Assembly (NCBI GenBank): GCA_937900215.1
Contig: CALCFH010000332.1
Span: 1 to 15,061, forward strand
Source of the DNA: an uncultured Cryomorphaceae bacterium
GTDB lineage: Bacteria > Bacteroidota > Bacteroidia > Flavobacteriales > Schleiferiaceae
Reading direction: 5' to 3'
DNA length: 15,061 nucleotides
Within the stretch, counting starts at the first letter, position 1. Each line of letters starts with the position of its first letter. Both the position numbers and the translations under genes were made by a program. The notes under the pieces were generated by a model that was not told the origin of the DNA, did no database searches, and saw only the letters and a program-made list of their open reading frames with translations. Shown in pieces: positions 13,262-15,061 of the stretch.

Positions 13262-15061
13262 CAGAAGAATACTTTTAATTCCACAATAGTTTCTTGACCT
13301 TCGAAGAAATCGTTTCTAAAACTTTTGTCATAGAAATAGAACCAACGATGTCGAATAAAAAGGGCTGCATTTCTGCCCAAAGTTTGATCAAGCCCAATTC
13401 CGGCGCCCCATCCTTCTTGATCTCTAGGCCGAACTGTTTCTACATCTATATCCGTGGCATAGTTGCCTAGAGTGCGCTCATATCCGCCATAGGCATTTAA
13501 GAACAGCCCCTTTCGTACGCCCCAATAGGCCTCAATTTCATTACTATATTGTCTTAAATACGCTGAGGAAGCAAAGACAGGAATGGGAGACCACTCTTGC
13601 TGCACGCTTTGATAGCGGCCTAAGAAAAATAAATAAAGCGGTTTGCCAGAAACATTCATTTTGTATTTCAAATGGGTTTCTAGGGTAGAAAAGCGTTTTT
13701 CTACTATTGGAGACTCAAGAATGTTCACCGTCTCAAAGACATTTCTAAAGATTACGGATTGTCTTTCATAAGGACCTACATTCTGTGGGAAATTCCATCT
13801 CCAGAACCTGCTTCTGGTTAACTGATTTACGGGGTGATCAAATGTTATTTGATTGGAGATTGCCTCTATCTCACTTGCCGCTCCCAAACCTAGGCTTAAA
13901 TGCAGTTTACCCCAATTAAAAAAGGTATTCACATTCGCACCTTGTCTGTTGTTGGTTGTTAAACCAACGGGCAATAAACTACTTGCAAAGGGTCTAAGAA
14001 CAGCATTACTACCCACGGTTCCTGCTGCGGCATCATTGGGATTAATCTCAGTAGTGGCAACATTCCATGAAACTGCATTATTGTTTACAAATCTCGGATT
14101 TATTCGAAAGACATGAAATTCAATTGGAATACCAGTTAACTCTTTCTTTGCCAAGAATTTAAGGTTTATTGCTTCTGCTACATCGTAGGCTATGTCAGGA
14201 GTAATGTATTGTCCACCTCCTATTTCAAATTGCAGGCGAAACTTATCTCTGTCAAAATCAAAATCAGCCGTAACCACATGGCTTCGAACGGCAGATTCAT
14301 TCAAACTATCTGCATAGGTCTGGCTATTAATAGTATTTAGAGAAATCTTGGTTCTATTGTTGAAGCTTTTCGCCAATTGTCCACCATAGGAGGTATTTGG
14401 AATGGTTAGAAATCCGCCATTTATTTCTGCTTTTCCATACAATACGGCAAAACTCCAATCATTCGGAAGTGCCATACCTTCAAAGATCAGTCCTTGAAAA
14501 GCCCGCTCTCCCCAGCGTTCGTCTTGAGAGACCTCTCCTGTTGCATACAGCTGTTCGTAACGTTCACCAATAGAATTCCCAATAGGATCCCATGGATTTC
14601 TTTCGAAAAGAGTATTCCGATTGTATCCCCTAAAAGAGGAAAAGGTTAAATCCGTCATCGAATACCAATTAATTCCGCCCATTCGAACATTGAAGGTTCC
14701 ATAGTCAGTACTAAAACTTCCAAAAAGATTAATTCCCAGGTTTAGATTCATTCGTGATCCGAGCCTCGTACCATTGATTGGATCCCAAATAGAGGGACGG
14801 TTTTCCGTGGCCACCTGTCCGCTATAGGCCGGTTGAATGACTCCATCTAAAAACTGAAAAGCAAAAACATCAAAGCCCCATGAAACCTGCCGATTGGGCC
14901 TTCCACTGATATTGATTAAAAAATTGGGAAGAAAGCTATCATCGCCAATGAATAGATTGTTGTCTTGAACAATATCTCCTGCTACTCCAGTTAAAGCATA
15001 AGGCTGCTGTTGCTGGGTATACGTTCCAAAAAATCGATAAAAGCCACTTACATTAAAGTTA
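13261..15061 (-). CDS. predicted outer-membrane beta-barrel protein, N-terminus beyond window (partial)
   Basis: The frame is open from the right edge to a TGA at 13263-13261, giving 599 visible residues. A GTG at 14814 lies inside the frame and is not the true start: about 82 in-frame codons precede it within the window with the same barrel-like composition (for example S-W-G-F-D-V-F-A-F-Q-F). Alternating strands, many aromatic residues, no cysteine and a terminal strand ending V-E-L-K-V-F-F indicate an outer-membrane barrel. A striking block, F-R-G-Y-N-R-N-T-L-F-E-R-N-P-W-D-P, lies just after the internal GTG. The family is not recognised. The stop codon overlaps the ATG of the second barrel gene (TGATG), so the two are translationally coupled and may form a pair. 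Whether a plug domain or TonB box exists upstream cannot be seen. Confidence 0.7.
   Translation of the reverse strand, partial: NFNVSGFYRFFGTYTQQQQPYALTGVAGDIVQDNNLFIGDDSFLPNFLINISGRPNRQVSWGFDVFAFQFLDGVIQPAYSGQVATENRPSIWDPINGTRLGSRMNLNLGINLFGSFSTDYGTFNVRMGGINWYSMTDLTFSSFRGYNRNTLFERNPWDPIGNSIGERYEQLYATGEVSQDERWGERAFQGLIFEGMALPNDWSFAVLYGKAEINGGFLTIPNTSYGGQLAKSFNNRTKISLNTINSQTYADSLNESAVRSHVVTADFDFDRDKFRLQFEIGGGQYITPDIAYDVAEAINLKFLAKKELTGIPIEFHVFRINPRFVNNNAVSWNVATTEINPNDAAAGTVGSNAVLRPFASSLLPVGLTTNNRQGANVNTFFNWGKLHLSLGLGAASEIEAISNQITFDHPVNQLTRSRFWRWNFPQNVGPYERQSVIFRNVFETVNILESPIVEKRFSTLETHLKYKMNVSGKPLYLFFLGRYQSVQQEWSPIPVFASSAYLRQYSNEIEAYWGVRKGLFLNAYGGYERTLGNYATDIDVETVRPRDQEGWGAGIGLDQTLGRNAALFIRHRWFYFYDKSFRNDFFEGQETIVELKVFF

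Noticed and set aside
13261..14814. GTG at 14814 as the start of the barrel gene
   Set aside because: The frame continues upstream to the window edge with the same composition, and the GTG start would give no signal peptide for an outer-membrane protein.

Overview
The window looks like part of a Bacteroidota chromosome, most probably Flavobacteriia or a close relative. The evidence is an AT-rich base composition, TAnnTTTG-type promoter boxes, signal peptides ending in S-A|Q-N, lipoproteins with L-[ST]-A-C lipoboxes, a long flavobacterial-style PurF, and a DUF2795 gene next to a PduO-type adenosyltransferase. Every gene I can support lies on the minus strand, so transcription runs from high to low coordinates.

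Region 15061 to 5050 is one tightly packed operon of seven genes (eight reading frames, because one gene is broken). In order of transcription: an outer-membrane barrel-like protein whose N-terminus is off the window; a second barrel-like protein; a lipoprotein with a C-terminal binding-like domain; a secreted CBM9-type sugar-binding protein; a GH3 beta-glucosidase lipoprotein split by a frameshift near 7911; a GH16 lipoprotein; and a secreted GH16 enzyme with an N-terminal CBM48/CBM20-like domain. All neighbouring genes overlap by 1 to 17 bases, which points to translational coupling. Together they read as a surface beta-glucan system: GH16 enzymes cut the polymer, the binding proteins capture it, the barrels may pass oligosaccharides, and GH3 releases glucose. 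No SusC/SusD pair is visible, so this is not a textbook polysaccharide utilisation locus, at least within the window.

Region 4990 to 2185 holds a short housekeeping cluster: purF (first committed step of purine synthesis), a cob(I)alamin adenosyltransferase, and a 74-residue DUF2795 protein. purF has a clear -7 box of its own. The DUF2795 gene also has a near-perfect Bacteroidota promoter in front of it and ends in a perfect 21-bp inverted-repeat terminator.

Region 2144 to 1 holds an intergenic stretch of about 330 bases with a 12-bp direct repeat, followed by the first 605 codons of a large, low-complexity secreted protein of the cell-surface or type IX secretion cargo kind. Its C-terminus is off the window. 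I see no rRNA, tRNA, CRISPR array, insertion sequence or phage gene.
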